Below are positions 14,325 through 23,746 of a stretch of DNA of 64,000 bases, in pieces; position 1 is the stretch's first letter; the number at the start of each line of letters is the position of its first letter. The position numbers and the translations under genes were made by a program. The notes under the pieces are model-generated. The model made no database searches. It was given only the letters and a program-made list of their open reading frames with translations, and was not told where the DNA came from. Source of the stretch: Anaerovibrio lipolyticus LB2005 (GTDB lineage: Bacteria; Bacillota; Negativicutes; Selenomonadales; Selenomonadaceae); NCBI RefSeq assembly GCF_000621545.1, contig NZ_JHYA01000004.1, forward strand, positions 62,001 through 126,000, written 5' to 3'.

Positions 14325-15770
14325 TTACCAGCTGGCTCCTGTCTGCCAGAAGGATGGCTTCAACATAACCAGGAACAGGAATATTTCCAGACGGCCTACA
14401 ACCATAAGACCGCAACAGATGTATTTTGTCAAATCATTCAAGGTGCTGAAGTCGTTGGCAGCACCAAAGGCCACGCCTGCATTTCCTATGGCGGAAAAGC
14501 CCAGTACAATGGCATCCATAATAGGCAGTCCCTCAATGGTAAATACCAGGGCACCCATAAGGGCCAAAAATACATAGAGGAAGAAGAAGCGTCCCACTCT
14601 GTTAACCACAATATCCAGCCGTTCCACCGTATCGTATTTCATGTGAATTATCTGATTTGGGTGGAGCTTCTCCTGAATAATATAATGAATCATCTTAAAC
14701 AGCAGCAGGAATCTGGCTACCTTCATTCCGCCGGAGGTGGATCCGGCACAGCCTCCTGTAATCATTACTATCAGCAGGCAGTATTTGGAAAAAGCGGGCC
14801 ATGAGTCAAAGTCACTGTTGGAAAAGCCCGTGGTGCTGATGGTGGCCGCAGTCTGGAAGGAAGCATAACGAAAGGCCTCAAATAGATTCATATCCATGGC
14901 AGCGAACAGATTGGTGGTAATAGCCAGGGATAATAAGCCAAAGAGGGCCATATAGGCGATGAATTCCCCGTCCTTTAAAATCTTGTGATAACCCTGCTTC
15001 CAGGCAATCAGATAAAGGGAGAAGTTGCCTCCTCCCAGCAGCATGGCAATGGTAAGCACCACCTCTGCCGGCAAATTATCAAAGTAACCGATGCTTTCAT
15101 TTCTGGTGGAAAAACCACCAGTGGCAATGGCAGACATGGCATTATTTACGGCGTCGGAAAAGCTGAAGCCGCATAACAGCAGCAGCGCAATAATCAAAAA
15201 GGTGAGGAATATATACACTATTAGCAGGGCATGGGCGGTATCCTTAAACCTTGGTAGTGGTCTGGTTTCCGTTGGTCCCGTGGTTTCCACCTCAAACATT
15301 TTCAGGCTCTTGGTGCCTGTCTGGGGAACGATGGCAATAAAAATAACGATGATTCCCAAGCCTCCCAGCCAGTGGGTAAGACTGCGCCATAGCATAATAC
15401 TGGTGGGCAGCCCCGGAATATCCCTTACCACAGAGGCACCACTACCGGTAATTCCTGATACACCCTCGAAAAGACAATCCACAAAGGGCATATAGTGTCC
15501 CGTCAGAAAAGGCAATGAAGCAATTATGGAGGCAAAGAGCCAGCTAAGGCCAGTAATGGCAATTCCCTCACGGATACTAATGTCATTGGTGGTTATCTTT
15601 CCACGGTTACTGAAAAATACCGCCAAGGAGAGACTGCATAATATGGCAGCCAAAAAATCCAGCTCATTATTTTCATTAAGCTGTATTGCCATAAAAAATG
15701 GAATCAGCAGGGTGACAGACATGGCAACCATCAGGCGGCTAAGCATATAATATATCACCGGATAATTCAT
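14325..15770 (-). CDS. trkH: TrkH-type potassium uptake channel subunit (copy 2)
   Basis: 481 residues with ten or so membrane segments and four MPM pore repeats. The selectivity-filter glycines are visible in SGITGSGASV (about 115), ATGGFSTRN (about 220), ISTTGFSNSD (about 315) and SAIGNAGVAF (about 435). It works with cytoplasmic RCK subunits such as TrkA to import K+. The ATG at 15770 follows TAGGGGGG. It is the third gene of trkA-trkH-trkH, separated from the second by 11 bases. Its C-terminus keeps the GRLEIF motif typical of TrkH. Confidence 0.9.
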   Translation of the reverse strand: MNYPVIYYMLSRLMVAMSVTLLIPFFMAIQLNENNELDFLAAILCSLSLAVFFSNRGKITTNDISIREGIAITGLSWLFASIIASLPFLTGHYMPFVDCLFEGVSGITGSGASVVRDIPGLPTSIMLWRSLTHWLGGLGIIVIFIAIVPQTGTKSLKMFEVETTGPTETRPLPRFKDTAHALLIVYIFLTFLIIALLLLCGFSFSDAVNNAMSAIATGGFSTRNESIGYFDNLPAEVVLTIAMLLGGGNFSLYLIAWKQGYHKILKDGEFIAYMALFGLLSLAITTNLFAAMDMNLFEAFRYASFQTAATISTTGFSNSDFDSWPAFSKYCLLIVMITGGCAGSTSGGMKVARFLLLFKMIHYIIQEKLHPNQIIHMKYDTVERLDIVVNRVGRFFFLYVFLALMGALVFTIEGLPIMDAIVLGFSAIGNAGVAFGAANDFSTLNDLTKYICCGLMVVGRLEIFLFLVMLKPSFWQTGASW

Positions 15771-15781
15771 GTTGCACCCCC

Positions 15782-17239
15782 CTACCAGTGTTTATGCAGC
15801 AGCTGCTGGCGGCTGCCAAAAATAAGAATTAAAAAGGCAAAAATATCCAGCTTGCCCAGAACCATCAAAAAGCAGCAAAATAGCTTTACGATAACCGGCA
15901 GTGCCAATATTTCACTGTGGCTGGTATGAAACAGCATAATGGGTCCTGTACTTGTGATGCAGGCTATGGCAATATCCATGGATTGCTGCATATCCAGTCC
16001 CGCTGCGGAAATTACCAGAATGGAAATGGCAATGGTAATAAATACGATAAAGAAAAAGCCTAAAATTCTGTTTATTACCTTTGAAGGCACGATTTCGCCA
16101 TCGATTTTCATGGTCATAATAATATCGGGGTGAATGGTTCTGGTCATTTCGTTGGCACAGGATTTAAAGAGAATCATAAGTCTGAGAATCTTGAAGCCTC
16201 CTGCCAGGGAACCAATACAGCCACCGATGGAAGCCACCACGATAAGCAGCATTTTGTCGAAGTCTGTCCACGTCAGTACCTCAAAGGGCGGGGCTCCGGT
16301 GGTGCCGGCATACAGGGCCACGGAGAAAAAGCCATAAAGCAGACTGTCAGACAGATTGTAGTAATTATTGTGATATAGATGTAAGCCACAAATCAGACCG
16401 ATTACCAGGATAATCAGCACGAAGATATGAAACTCCGTATTGCGGATAGTTTTTTTCAGCATGGAATACTGGCGGCGTTTAATAGCCTGCCAATATATAA
16501 TTACATTACCTCCAGCGGCTATAAGGCCTACTATGGCAGCTGAGGCAAACCATACATTATTGTATAAGTAGGCATCAGAAAAATAACAGCCACCAGTGGA
16601 AATGGTGACCATGGCAAAATTAATGGCATCGTAGGTGCCAAGCCCCGCAATGCTGAAGAAGAATACGCCAATAATGGTTAATAGGGCGTAGAGAATGGAG
16701 AGACGGCGGGTGTTTTTCCGCAGTCTGTTGATGGTTACTACGCCGGTTTTCAGGGCCACCGGCATGGCAAAGCTAATGCCAAACATTCCAGTAATGGCAG
16801 GCAGTACAGTGGCAATAAACATGAGAATCATGCCACCACCCATCCATTGGGTCATGCTGCGCCACAGAATAAGGGCAGGATCCTGAAGGGAAAGAATATT
16901 GGTATAGCCGGTGGTGGTAAAGCCGGATACGCTTTCCACGAAGGCGTCTATTGGTCCCAAATAATGGCTGAAATAATAGGGAAGACCGCCGAAAAAGCCT
17001 ATGGTGACCCAAATTGCGCACAAAAAGATAGCACCGCCGTACACAGACAGTGATTCCGGCGGATTAGTGGATTTTTTTATCAGCAATATTGCCATCAGCA
17101 GGGTAATACATATAGATTGTCCAAATACTCCCGTCATAAAGTTATGATGGAGATATATGCTGTAGGCAAAGGGAATGGCCATACAGGCTGAGCAAAGGAG
17201 CAATGCCCTGCCCATAAGATAAGGAATCAGTTTATCCAT
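15782..17239 (-). CDS. trkH: TrkH-type potassium uptake channel subunit (copy 1)
   Basis: 485 residues, same fold as the downstream copy but clearly diverged. Filter regions read SGFTTTGYTN (about 105), ISTGGCYFSD (about 212), AGTTGAPPF (about 315) and CITSTGPIML (about 432). The second and fourth loops differ from the G-F-S-T and G-N-A-G of copy 2, so ion selectivity or gating may differ (K+ versus Na+-coupled Ktr-like behaviour cannot be decided from sequence). Starts 9 bases after the trkA stop codon with AAGGAT as the ribosome site, so the three genes are surely co-transcribed. Confidence 0.88.
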   Translation of the reverse strand: MDKLIPYLMGRALLLCSACMAIPFAYSIYLHHNFMTGVFGQSICITLLMAILLIKKSTNPPESLSVYGGAIFLCAIWVTIGFFGGLPYYFSHYLGPIDAFVESVSGFTTTGYTNILSLQDPALILWRSMTQWMGGGMILMFIATVLPAITGMFGISFAMPVALKTGVVTINRLRKNTRRLSILYALLTIIGVFFFSIAGLGTYDAINFAMVTISTGGCYFSDAYLYNNVWFASAAIVGLIAAGGNVIIYWQAIKRRQYSMLKKTIRNTEFHIFVLIILVIGLICGLHLYHNNYYNLSDSLLYGFFSVALYAGTTGAPPFEVLTWTDFDKMLLIVVASIGGCIGSLAGGFKILRLMILFKSCANEMTRTIHPDIIMTMKIDGEIVPSKVINRILGFFFIVFITIAISILVISAAGLDMQQSMDIAIACITSTGPIMLFHTSHSEILALPVIVKLFCCFLMVLGKLDIFAFLILIFGSRQQLLHKHW

Positions 17240-17248
17240 CGTTTATCC

Positions 17249-18586
17249 TTAGTTGTAAAAAAATTTTAAGACCTTGGTGGTTTCCTGTTTTTCAGTAATG
17301 ATAATGGCTCTGCCACCGGCAGCCAGCACAGTATTACCATTAGGAATCTCCACCACATCGTCCTTTACAAAGGCACATACCAGACAGGACTTTGGCAGCT
17401 TGGCATTCATGAGCTTTTTATTGCAGACGCTGCAGCCATCCTGGATGGTTACCTCCGTAACCTCAGCTCTAGCGTCCTGTAATAGGGACACTGCGGAATT
17501 GCCCCGGACGAAGGCCAGCACCTCATTGGTGGCCAGCACTCTGGAGGAAAGGGAAATATCCACACCCAGCTCTGCCAAAATTGATTTATAGTCGGTTTTA
17601 GCCTGGCGGATAATGGTCTTTTTGACTCCGTGATGCTTGCCCAAAAGGGCCAACAGGAAATTAAGCTTATCATCATCTGTAAGGCAGATAAGGGCGTCAG
17701 CCTCGTTGATACCCTCCTCCAGCATTTTGTTGATATCTGCTGCATCAGCCCAGATGGCCTTGCCGTGGTATTTAAACATGGAGGCTACAAGACGGCACCG
17801 TTCTTTGTTGGTATCGAAAATTTTTACCTTTACATGCTGCTTGTCCAGCATGGTGGCCACGAAGCGTCCCATACGGCCTGCACCTACGATGGTGACCTTG
17901 CTCAGCTTTGAGTTGTTGCGCTCCACCAGATTTTTACTGAAATTATCAATATCCTGGGTCAAACCAATAAAGTAGGCATTATCTCCAGGCTGGAAGGAAT
18001 CATCGCCATGGGGCAGAATCATGCGCTGACCACGGAAAATCATGGCAGCCATAATGGTGGTTGGCATATCCAAATCCTTCATTTTTATATTGGCCAAAGG
18101 TGATTTCTTCTTGATTTTGGTTTCAAAAAGACGGACCTGACCGTCGGCGAAGTCCTCAATGTTAAGGGCTGCCGGTACCATGAGAATACGATTTATTTCC
18201 ATGGCCATAATCAGCTCAGGGTTCAGCATAAGGTCTATATCAAAGTTGGATTTAAGGTATTCCTTGGCTTCGGAAATGAACTGCATATCCCTTATACGGG
18301 CAATGGTGCGCTTAATGCCATGCTTTTTGGCAAGAATACAGGACACCATATTTACCTCATCGGTGGCAGTAACAGCTATAAGGACATCAGCACCACGAAT
18401 GTCATCATTATTCATGGTAATAGGGCTGGAGCCGTTGGCTTCAATGGCCAGAACATCCAGACTGGCCTGAACATTTTGCAGGCGGGATGCATTGTTATCC
18501 ACCACAATTACGTCATATTCTTCCTGGGAAAGGCGTTCAGCAATGGAATAGCCCAGCTTTCCCGCGCCAACTACAACGATTCGCAC
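17249..18586 (-). CDS. trkA: Trk potassium uptake regulatory subunit TrkA
   Basis: Peripheral NAD-binding gating subunit of Trk K+ channels. The GTG at 18586 is placed by an AGGAGG ribosome site 7 bases upstream, giving 445 residues. Two RCK_N Rossmann modules are present: MRIVVVGAGKLGYSIAERL at residue 1 and KVTIVGAGRMGRFVATML at about 227, each followed by a TrkA_C module (NIKMKDLDMPTTIMAAMIFR about 165; the final part of the protein about 370-440). The duplicated RCK_N-RCK_C layout is that of full-length TrkA rather than the half-size KtrA. It is first in the operon with two TrkH channels. Divergent from tadG. Confidence 0.93.
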   Translation of the reverse strand: MRIVVVGAGKLGYSIAERLSQEEYDVIVVDNNASRLQNVQASLDVLAIEANGSSPITMNNDDIRGADVLIAVTATDEVNMVSCILAKKHGIKRTIARIRDMQFISEAKEYLKSNFDIDLMLNPELIMAMEINRILMVPAALNIEDFADGQVRLFETKIKKKSPLANIKMKDLDMPTTIMAAMIFRGQRMILPHGDDSFQPGDNAYFIGLTQDIDNFSKNLVERNNSKLSKVTIVGAGRMGRFVATMLDKQHVKVKIFDTNKERCRLVASMFKYHGKAIWADAADINKMLEEGINEADALICLTDDDKLNFLLALLGKHHGVKKTIIRQAKTDYKSILAELGVDISLSSRVLATNEVLAFVRGNSAVSLLQDARAEVTEVTIQDGCSVCNKKLMNAKLPKSCLVCAFVKDDVVEIPNGNTVLAAGGRAIIITEKQETTKVLKFFYN

Positions 18587-18784
18587 GATGGAACCTCCTA
18601 TAAAATCTAACAATATTTCAAGCTATATCATACTCTATTTTGACAAAAAAAACCATCATTATGGATTATGATAAAAAGTTATATGTTAATATGAAAATAA
18701 ATGTTAGCCATAATATGGAAAAGTGCTGTATAATATAAAGTAGACATAATATGATAACTTATTGGTAATGAAAGGGGTGAGGCT

Positions 18785-20053
18785 ATGATAAAGGAACAGC
18801 GGGGAGCGGTAATTATTCTTTTTGCGGTGCTGATTCCATTTTTGATGTGCTTCGCCGGCTTGGTGGTGGATTTGGGAAATTTATATGCCCACTATTCCAA
18901 ACTGCAAAATGCAGCAGATGCTGCGGCTCTGGCTGGAGGAAGTGCCTATGCGGAAAGTGGTGGCGATCTGGATAGAGCAAATGAGTTTGCCCAGAATTAT
19001 GTGACTCAAAACGATCCAAAGGCATCCTTCAAATCACCGCCTAAAATAGAAGAGAAGAACAGAAAATTCTATTATGTGGTGGTTCTCAAGGAAAGAGTTC
19101 CTCTGTATTTTTTGCGTTATTTTCCGCAAATTGGGTCTGATACGGAAATAAGTGCCGCTGCCTGCGCCCAGATTTCTGTACAACGGCAGGCTTCGGGAAA
19201 TAACAGCGGTGGCTTTGTCCTGTTTGATAATCTGTTTACTGCCAAGCAGGGCTTTGATTCGGTTAATTCCATTCAAAATCCTGATAATCATGATATTGCC
19301 CAAAATAAAAATAACTGCTCCACCTATCATGGAAACATTGTTATTGGTGACGAAAGTGCCTTTAATGAGGCTTCAAAGAATGTCTATTTGCAGCCAGAGG
19401 CCTTTGGTACCGACGGTAATAGTCAAACTACTGTAAATGAAGCTACAAGACAGGGGTACATCAATATTCCGGAATATAATGGCAGTCTGGAGGTAACAGA
19501 TTATTATCGTGACACAGTGCAGCAGCTGATGACTGCGGCTTCTACCTATAAGATTACGAACCAAAACAAGAACTATCTAGATAGCAGTTCTTTAGATCAG
19601 CTAAGCAGCCAAGGGGTGGATGTGATTTATTCTAATATTCCCAACTTGGATATAGGTCTCACCAAGGCCATAATTGGTGATACAAATAAACCGCTATATA
19701 TTATTTGCGATAACATTAACAATTTTAATACCTCTGCCGATATGACCGGAGGTAGGCCAATAGTGCTTATATATAATGGGTCAGGGAGTTTTGCAATGAA
19801 TTGTAATGACGGTACTTTTATGGGGGATATTTACGCCCCCTTTGGATCTGTCTTTATTAATGATAATCATCATCTTTTCTATGGCAGTATCGTGGCGGGT
19901 AATAGGATTCAGTTGCAAAGTCAGGGATATTATATTCAAAGGAACTACACTGCTACAGGCAGTGGGGGCAGCGGTTCCGGCTCCGGGGGGGCTGGATCTG
20001 GAGCTGGTGTCAGCTACAGAGTAAATCTTGTAAATATAAGTGAAGTGCTCTAA
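18785..20053 (+). CDS. tadG: TadG-like pilus assembly protein
   Basis: 422 residues. The N-terminus (QRGAVIILFAVLIPFLMCFAGLVVDLGNLY, about 5-35) is the Tad/Flp TadG-like signal-anchor, followed by LQNAADAAALAGGSA, a hallmark of Tad pilus minor components. The central region is rich in N, Y and S and probably extracytoplasmic. Near the C-terminus is a glycine/serine linker (GSGGSGSGSGGAGSGAG) before a short tail. It is transcribed opposite to the main Tad operon and starts after AAAGGGGTGAGG, with a TATAAT-like box about 50 bases upstream (near 18732). It likely acts as a minor pilin or envelope tether in Flp pilus biogenesis. Confidence 0.8.
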   Translation: MIKEQRGAVIILFAVLIPFLMCFAGLVVDLGNLYAHYSKLQNAADAAALAGGSAYAESGGDLDRANEFAQNYVTQNDPKASFKSPPKIEEKNRKFYYVVVLKERVPLYFLRYFPQIGSDTEISAAACAQISVQRQASGNNSGGFVLFDNLFTAKQGFDSVNSIQNPDNHDIAQNKNNCSTYHGNIVIGDESAFNEASKNVYLQPEAFGTDGNSQTTVNEATRQGYINIPEYNGSLEVTDYYRDTVQQLMTAASTYKITNQNKNYLDSSSLDQLSSQGVDVIYSNIPNLDIGLTKAIIGDTNKPLYIICDNINNFNTSADMTGGRPIVLIYNGSGSFAMNCNDGTFMGDIYAPFGSVFINDNHHLFYGSIVAGNRIQLQSQGYYIQRNYTATGSGGSGSGSGGAGSGAGVSYRVNLVNISEVL

Positions 20054-20070
20054 ATAAAAGGAAGAAAAAA

Positions 20071-20125
20071 AGAACCGGATTCTCCGGATACTTAATGTAT
20101 CACGAGGATTCCGGTTCTATTTTTA
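20071..20125. terminator. Bidirectional terminator of tadG and the Tad operon
   Basis: AGAACCGGATTCTC and GAGGATTCCGGTTCT arms (one bulge) with inner GGATAC/GTATC stem, followed by TATTTTT. The hairpin overlaps the last codons of the DUF192 gene. Confidence 0.8.
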
Positions 20126-20453
20126 TGTTGGTAAGTGCCTCAGGGGTAAGACGGCTTAATGTTCCTGCAGGAAGCTCGATGGCTCCCTTGGCCCCCGGAG
20201 CAACACATATTCCCGTCCAGGGCTTTAGGTTTGTGGCCACCTTCACCACATTATATTCCTCATCGTAAAAGATTACGTCAATGGGAAAACGCATAAACAT
20301 CATGTGAATGCTGTTGCATGGGGCCAGCAATAGTCCCGTATTAGGCTCCAGCCTGAATCGCCCCATAAGCCCCAAAAATCTTTTTAAAAAGTTATCTGCC
20401 ACCGTAAGCCTAAATTTTTCCTCAGGGTCACAGTTCATGGTTAAAATCATCAT
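20100..20453 (-). CDS. DUF192 family protein
   Basis: 117 residues, the length of a bare DUF192 domain. Family motifs are visible: FLKRFLGLMGR, GLLLAPCNSIHMMFMRFPIDVIFYD (about 42-65) and the closing VLELPAG-like AIELPAGTLSRL. The usual signal peptide of periplasmic DUF192 proteins is absent, so this copy is probably cytoplasmic. It sits 17 bases downstream of tadC at the end of the Tad operon, a linkage seen in other Tad loci, though the function is not known. GGAGG precedes the ATG. Confidence 0.8.
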   Translation of the reverse strand: MMILTMNCDPEEKFRLTVADNFLKRFLGLMGRFRLEPNTGLLLAPCNSIHMMFMRFPIDVIFYDEEYNVVKVATNLKPWTGICVAPGAKGAIELPAGTLSRLTPEALTNIKIEPESS

Positions 20454-20470
20454 TTCACAGTCCTCCGGTA

Positions 20471-21424
20471 TTAGAAATGCTTAATCATATTCAGTATAAT
20501 TGGCACCAATATTACCACGAACAGGGCCGGGAATATAAACATTACTAAAGGAAAGAGTATCTTTATGGGAGCCTTCAGGGCTTCCTCCTTGATGGATTGA
20601 CGCCGCCGTTCCCTCATATTGTCAGCCTGAATAGTAAGGGTATTGCTGATACTGGTACCAAGGCGCTCTGCCTGTACTATGGAGGATACGAATAAGGATA
20701 GCTCTGGCACCTCACAGCGGTTGGCCATACTCTTAAGGGCCATACGTCTGGCTACGCCCATGCTCATATCGTCCAAGGCTTCCCTTAATTCGTCAATGAG
20801 AGGACCATGGGTGCGCTGGACTATTTTTTTTACGGCCGCATCAAAGGTGAGACCTGCCTGTACGCTGACACACATCAAATCCAAAACCTCCGGCAGCTGT
20901 TTTACTATTTTGGCCTGCCGCTTGGTGATTAGTGAATTAAGTATCATCAATGGCAACGAACCACCCACAATAAAACCCAATCCCAGCCAAAGGGCAGTCT
21001 GTATAAGAGGCAGACTGTGATAGCTGGCATATCTGTAGGCAAAGTAGAGGGCAAAGCATACAAAGATGGCCCAAATAATGGAAAAGCCACCTACAGACAG
21101 CTTTTGCTTAAGACCGGCCACCGTCAGCTTGTGTTGAATAGTGCCCGTAAGTGAAGATGGGGTCAGCTCAAAGAAATTATGTTCCAGCATGTCCGTCAAG
21201 GGTTTAATTACTCTGTTGTAGAAGGAAAGGTCCTCCTTTTCCTGTTCCCTGTTTATGGGCAGAGTGTTCATTAAGCGGCTGGCATCCACTGTGTTCAGTT
21301 CATTAATGGAGTTAAGACGCTTTTGATATGTGGATTGTGGCACCACATATTTTTGGATGAACCCAAAGCAAAGGAAAAATATTAATAAAGCCACGGACAT
21401 GGAAAAAAGAAGGGCTAAAAACAT
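20471..21424 (-). CDS. tadC: Tad inner-membrane platform protein TadC
   Basis: GspF-fold platform protein of the Flp pilus. N-terminal membrane helix (about 5-25), two central helices (about 105-155), cytoplasmic T2SSF domain with LPEVLDLMCVSVQAGLTFDAAV (about 185-205), then a C-terminal helix. The ATG at 21424 overlaps the tadA stop by one base (TGATG), indicating translational coupling. 317 residues is normal for TadC. Works with TadB and the ATPase TadA. Confidence 0.88.
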   Translation of the reverse strand: MFLALLFSMSVALLIFFLCFGFIQKYVVPQSTYQKRLNSINELNTVDASRLMNTLPINREQEKEDLSFYNRVIKPLTDMLEHNFFELTPSSLTGTIQHKLTVAGLKQKLSVGGFSIIWAIFVCFALYFAYRYASYHSLPLIQTALWLGLGFIVGGSLPLMILNSLITKRQAKIVKQLPEVLDLMCVSVQAGLTFDAAVKKIVQRTHGPLIDELREALDDMSMGVARRMALKSMANRCEVPELSLFVSSIVQAERLGTSISNTLTIQADNMRERRRQSIKEEALKAPIKILFPLVMFIFPALFVVILVPIILNMIKHF

Positions 21425-22827
21425 CAATACATTCCCCCCTCATCTCCCATATTCTGGAACATTTCATCAGGTAGCTCAACACCGTTGGCTTGGAATTTAT
21501 CCAAAAAGCCAGGCAGCAGTCCCGTAGCCACAAAGCGTCCCGTAGCTTTGCCGGTTTCGTCCATACCCGTCATCTGGTAATAGAACAGATCCTGGGTAGT
21601 AATGGTATCACCCTCTAAATGCTGAACCTCAGTTATATGGGTAATCTTGCGGCTGCCATCCTTTATGCGGGACTGATGGAGTATCAGGTCAATGGCAGAG
21701 GAAATCTGCTCTCTAATGGCCTTTACAGGCAAATCAAAGCCAGACATGAGCACCATGGTTTCCAAACGGCTGAGAGCATCTCTTGGGCTGTTGGCATGGG
21801 CGGTGGTAAGGGAACCATCATGGCCCGTATTCATAGCCTGCAGCATATCCAGAGCCTCACCGGAGCGCACCTCTCCCACTACAATGCGGTCAGGACGCAT
21901 ACGCAAGGCGTTTCTTACAAGATCGCGAATGGTAATCTGCCCCTTGCCTTCGATATTGGCAGGGCGGGATTCCAGAATTACCACATGGGGCTGCTGTAAC
22001 CGTAGCTCTGCCGCATCCTCAATGGTGACGATGCGTTCATTGCTTGGGATAAAGGAAGACAGGGCATTGAGGGTGGTGGTTTTACCAGAGCCGGTACCAC
22101 CTGTTACCAGTATATTAATTTTGGCCGCCACACAGGCCTGCAGAAATTTGGCCATCCTGCGGTCCAAGGTACCAAAATTAATGAGATTATCAAAGGTCAA
22201 CGGCTTTTTGGAAAACTTACGGATGGTTACCACCGGTCCCACCAAGGAAAGTGGAGGGATAATAATATTGACGCGGGAACCATCACTAAGACGGGCATCC
22301 ACCAATGGGGAGGCCTCATCAATGCGGCGTCCCAGTGGGGAAATAATCCGCTCGATTATATTCATCAGGTGTTCATTATCGTGGAAGGTAATATCTGTCA
22401 GCATCAGCTTGCCCATACGCTCCACAAATATTTTCCGGGGACCGTTTACCATTACCTCTGTGATGGAATCATCCTTTAAGAGGCCCTCAATAGGCCCCAG
22501 TCCCAGCATTTCATCCCTAAGGTCACTGATGACTCTGCTCCGCTCACCCCTAGGAATGGCAAAGGGATTTTCATCCAGTACCTTTTGGACATAGGAATCT
22601 ATGATGTGCTCGATTTCCAGCACATCCTGATTTTTAGTGGATAAAATCCGCTGCTCCTCCGGAGTCATTTCTTCCACTATGCGATGATGTATTTTTAATT
22701 TAATTTCCTGAAAGGAATTGTCCACCTGATCCACGGAAAGGGAGGCAAAGATTCTCACCTGTACATTCCGCTGATTGGGGCGGCCTAATCTTTCCAAAAG
22801 TGACAAGGTAACTTCACTCCACTTCAA
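21424..22827 (-). CDS. tadA: Tad secretion ATPase TadA/CpaF
   Basis: Hexameric ATPase that powers Flp pilus assembly. 467 residues: N-terminal helical domain (about 1-120, KIHHRIVEEM), then the T2SSE core with GPRKIFVERMGKL, Walker A GGTGSGKTTTLNAL at about 241-254, the Asp box TIEDAAELRLQQP, Walker B IVVGEVRSGEALDMLQA and the His box TAHANSPRDAL. The TTG at 22827 opens the frame; a second TTG at 22806 with GGAG upstream is an equally possible start. Between tadE and tadC. Confidence 0.9.
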   Translation of the reverse strand: MKWSEVTLSLLERLGRPNQRNVQVRIFASLSVDQVDNSFQEIKLKIHHRIVEEMTPEEQRILSTKNQDVLEIEHIIDSYVQKVLDENPFAIPRGERSRVISDLRDEMLGLGPIEGLLKDDSITEVMVNGPRKIFVERMGKLMLTDITFHDNEHLMNIIERIISPLGRRIDEASPLVDARLSDGSRVNIIIPPLSLVGPVVTIRKFSKKPLTFDNLINFGTLDRRMAKFLQACVAAKINILVTGGTGSGKTTTLNALSSFIPSNERIVTIEDAAELRLQQPHVVILESRPANIEGKGQITIRDLVRNALRMRPDRIVVGEVRSGEALDMLQAMNTGHDGSLTTAHANSPRDALSRLETMVLMSGFDLPVKAIREQISSAIDLILHQSRIKDGSRKITHITEVQHLEGDTITTQDLFYYQMTGMDETGKATGRFVATGLLPGFLDKFQANGVELPDEMFQNMGDEGGMY

Positions 22828-22847
22828 ATCACCACAAAAACTGCCCG

Positions 22848-23306
22848 TTAATTCCCACTGGAGTTAAGGCCAGGAGGGCAGTACATGGTATATACTATAT
22901 TGACCCCCTTTTTGCTAGGGGAGATTTTACTAAAGTTTTTCATAATTCTTCCAAAGTAGGAACTGGAGGAATAATCCATATGGGAGGTTACCACAACATC
23001 CATTCCTTTTTGGGAGGTATTGTCTATATTCTTATATTCAACCTTTAAATACTTAGTATCATTAGGTTTCCATATAAATATATCACTGATAAATGTTAGG
23101 TCTTTGGTTTCTCGTTCAATGAATTGTTGTACTTTTGCCTGATCCTGAACTATGGATGCCTCATGGGCAATGCTTCTGGTGGTATTACTTACGGTAAGAT
23201 AATCCGCAAAAGCAAAGCCAAAGTAAAATAATCCCACCATAAGCAAAAGAAATAGAGGCAGAACGAATGCAAATTCCACAATGGCTTGTGCTTTTTGGAA
23301 TCTCAT
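22848..23306 (-). CDS. tadE: TadE-like minor pilin
   Basis: 152 residues beginning KAQAIVEFAFVLPLFLLLMVGLF, the TadE domain. If processed at the type IVb site, cleavage would fall after A of QKA, with Glu at +5 and Ala instead of the usual Gly at -1. The remainder is a periplasmic, beta-rich pseudopilin-like region with few cysteines (one near the C-terminus). GAGGAGG lies seven bases before the ATG. Follows flp in the operon after a 103-base gap. Confidence 0.82.
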   Translation of the reverse strand: MRFQKAQAIVEFAFVLPLFLLLMVGLFYFGFAFADYLTVSNTTRSIAHEASIVQDQAKVQQFIERETKDLTFISDIFIWKPNDTKYLKVEYKNIDNTSQKGMDVVVTSHMDYSSSSYFGRIMKNFSKISPSKKGVNIVYTMYCPPGLNSSGN

Positions 23307-23409
23307 AATTCTGCCTCCTCAGTTTTAATTTTTCTTTTAAAGATTTCCGAATGCAGTCACTTCAACTAGCGTTCCTCCGCTGATGTAGCTTCTAATACAT
23401 CCAGAGGAA

Positions 23410-23616
23410 TTAGCTAGCTTCATTGACACTGGTGCCACTCTGATCTTTTGTTTTATTAAGCTGCTGTGTAACGGACGAAAAAGTATTTTTGATTGCCTGT
23501 CCTAAACCGTTATCACTCTGAAGTGCAACAGCTGCAATACCAACTACAAATGCCAGAATGAGCGCATACTCCACCATACCCTGAGCCTTCTGTTCCAAAT
23601 AACGCATAACCTTCAT
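23410..23616 (-). CDS. flp: Flp type IVb pilin
   Basis: 68 residues, the size of a Flp prepilin. Short leader MKVMRYLEQKA, then QGMVEYALILAFVVGIAAVAL, the conserved hydrophobic helix with Glu at +5 and Tyr at +6. The residue at -1 is Ala rather than Gly. The C-terminus is polar (NKTKDQSGTSVNEAS). It is the major pilus subunit, processed by the A24 peptidase encoded at 29187. It has its own promoter (23695-23723) and a strong AGGAGGAGC ribosome site, in keeping with a need for high expression. Confidence 0.92.
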   Translation of the reverse strand: MKVMRYLEQKAQGMVEYALILAFVVGIAAVALQSDNGLGQAIKNTFSSVTQQLNKTKDQSGTSVNEAS

Positions 23617-23694
23617 AGTAAGCTCCTCCTTTCAAGATAAACCAATGTTGCTACAATTGTCATAAAATAATTAACAAATAATAGCTATGAAATA

Positions 23695-23723
23695 ATAATA
23701 CACGTTTTCCCTAAAAAAGTCAC
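23695..23723 (-). promoter_or_regulatory. Promoter of flp
   Basis: GTGACT, 17-base spacer, TATTAT on the minus strand, 80 bases upstream of flp. The spacer and flank contain a TTTTCCC/GGGAAA inverted repeat that could attenuate read-through from tadB. Confidence 0.5.
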
Positions 23724-23746
23724 GGGGGAAATGAATTATTATTTAC

